From the NCBI GenBank assembly GCA_947468275.1, contig CANIKO010000002.1, forward strand, positions 41,363 through 105,362: DNA of 64,000 nucleotides, given 5' to 3'. Under the pieces are notes generated by a model. That model ran no database searches. It saw only the letters and a program-made list of their open reading frames with translations, and had not been told where the DNA came from. This DNA comes from Bacteroidota bacterium. Lineage in GTDB: Bacteria > Bacteroidota > Bacteroidia > NS11-12g > UBA9320. The position numbers and the translations under genes were made by a program. Each line of letters starts with the position of its first letter. Within the stretch, counting starts at the first letter, position 1. Shown here in pieces: positions 63,581-64,000 of the stretch.

Positions 63581-64000
63581 TCAATAATGTTGGGCTCCTT
63601 CAATTACCCTAAACACATGCAAAATTGATGGGAACAAGGCATTCATAGATTCCTGAGTTCCTTTGGTTGAACCTGGCAATGTGATAATAAGTGTATTGCC
63701 TTTCATACCTGCGATACCGCGGGATAGCATTGAAAAAGGAGTTCTGTTTTGTCCATAGTTGCGTGCAGCTTCCATAATACCGGGAATCTCCCTATCCAAA
63801 AGTGGCCGAATTGCTTCGGGAGTATTATCGCGTGGCGATAGACCAGTTCCTCCTGTTAAAATAATTAAATCATTTTTGGCATCACATAAATTCAGTATCT
63901 TTTCTTGTATTGCTTTTAAATCATCAGGAAGTATTGAGTAATCAGCAATTTCAACATTTAATGCTTCTAATTTCTTAATAATTGCTTTACCGGCTTGATC
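63581..64000 (-). CDS. MoaB/MogA-family molybdopterin enzyme (5' end outside window)
   Basis: At least 139 residues, open at the window edge, with TGA at 63581. In the open part are [60 protein letters not shown] and ALFPSILH. This is the adenylyltransferase step that prepares molybdopterin for metal insertion. In Bacteroidota the same domain is often the C-terminal half of a bifunctional MoaC/MoaB protein, and the tail here ([10 protein letters not shown]) fits that. Only the sequence beyond the window would tell. Confidence 0.85.
   Translation of the reverse strand, partial: DQAGKAIIKKLEALNVEIADYSILPDDLKAIQEKILNLCDAKNDLIILTGGTGLSPRDNTPEAIRPLLDREIPGIMEAARNYGQNRTPFSMLSRGIAGMKGNTLIITLPGSTKGTQESMNALFPSILHVFRVIEGAQHY

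Overview
The window is low-GC DNA from a member of the Bacteroidota (Bacteroidetes). The grounds are the TAnnTTTG-type -7 promoter elements (sometimes with a TTTG about 19 bp upstream), several secreted proteins with type IX secretion (T9SS) C-terminal sorting domains, a DUF5606-like protein, and the family content. No ribosomal RNA, CRISPR array, intact insertion sequence or prophage was seen. There is one tRNA (Leu, anticodon TAG).

Layout. Positions 1-1.7 kb hold a three-gene HipB/HipS/HipT toxin-antitoxin operon in which the usual HipA kinase is split in two. At 1.7-3.6 kb are a repeat-flanked scar, an outer-membrane barrel protein and an unrecognised protein. At 3.7-5.9 kb is a NarL-type response regulator, a membrane protein and a histidine kinase. 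From about 6.1 to 37.3 kb lies a compact stress or dormancy island: PEP synthase with a glycosyltransferase and a GH130 enzyme, Hsp20, coiled-coil and phasin-like proteins, an AarF-type kinase, a CBS protein with a Na/Pi cotransporter, a BON protein, two universal stress proteins with a DUF2953/GerW-like pair, an erythromycin-esterase-like protein, a baeRF (Balon-like) ribosome-hibernation candidate, two L,D-transpeptidases, a CheB-CheR-PAS protein, a PAS histidine kinase, and a response regulator fused to a Crp/Fnr-type DNA-binding protein.

The main discovery is that nearly every transcription unit in this island is preceded by one or two copies of a palindrome TGAT-N4-ATCA (the FNR-box core). 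The promoter-proximal copy is centred almost always 29.5 or 30.5 bp upstream of a TAnnTTTG-like -7 element, which corresponds to about -41.5. A second copy is often exactly 22 bp further upstream. The Crp-family regulator encoded in the island carries an E-x-x-S-R recognition-helix motif like that of FNR but no iron-sulphur cysteines, and has a receiver domain instead. I infer one phosphorelay-controlled, FNR-like regulon of 14 promoters, comparable in content to the mycobacterial DosR dormancy regulon.

From 37.4 to 55.5 kb the content is more ordinary: T9SS-exported proteins, a DnaQ/GIY-YIG fusion, enoyl-CoA hydratase, PanB, a large BNR-repeat protein, tRNA-Leu, a nucleoid-associated protein and an LtaS-like sulfatase. 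From 55.6 to 63.5 kb is an inorganic-carbon uptake operon (small exported protein, DabA, DabB, SulP permease, porin). The window ends inside a molybdenum-cofactor gene of the MoaB/MogA type. Several gene starts were moved from the longest possible start to an internal ATG or GTG where the signal peptide, family start or mapped promoter requires it.
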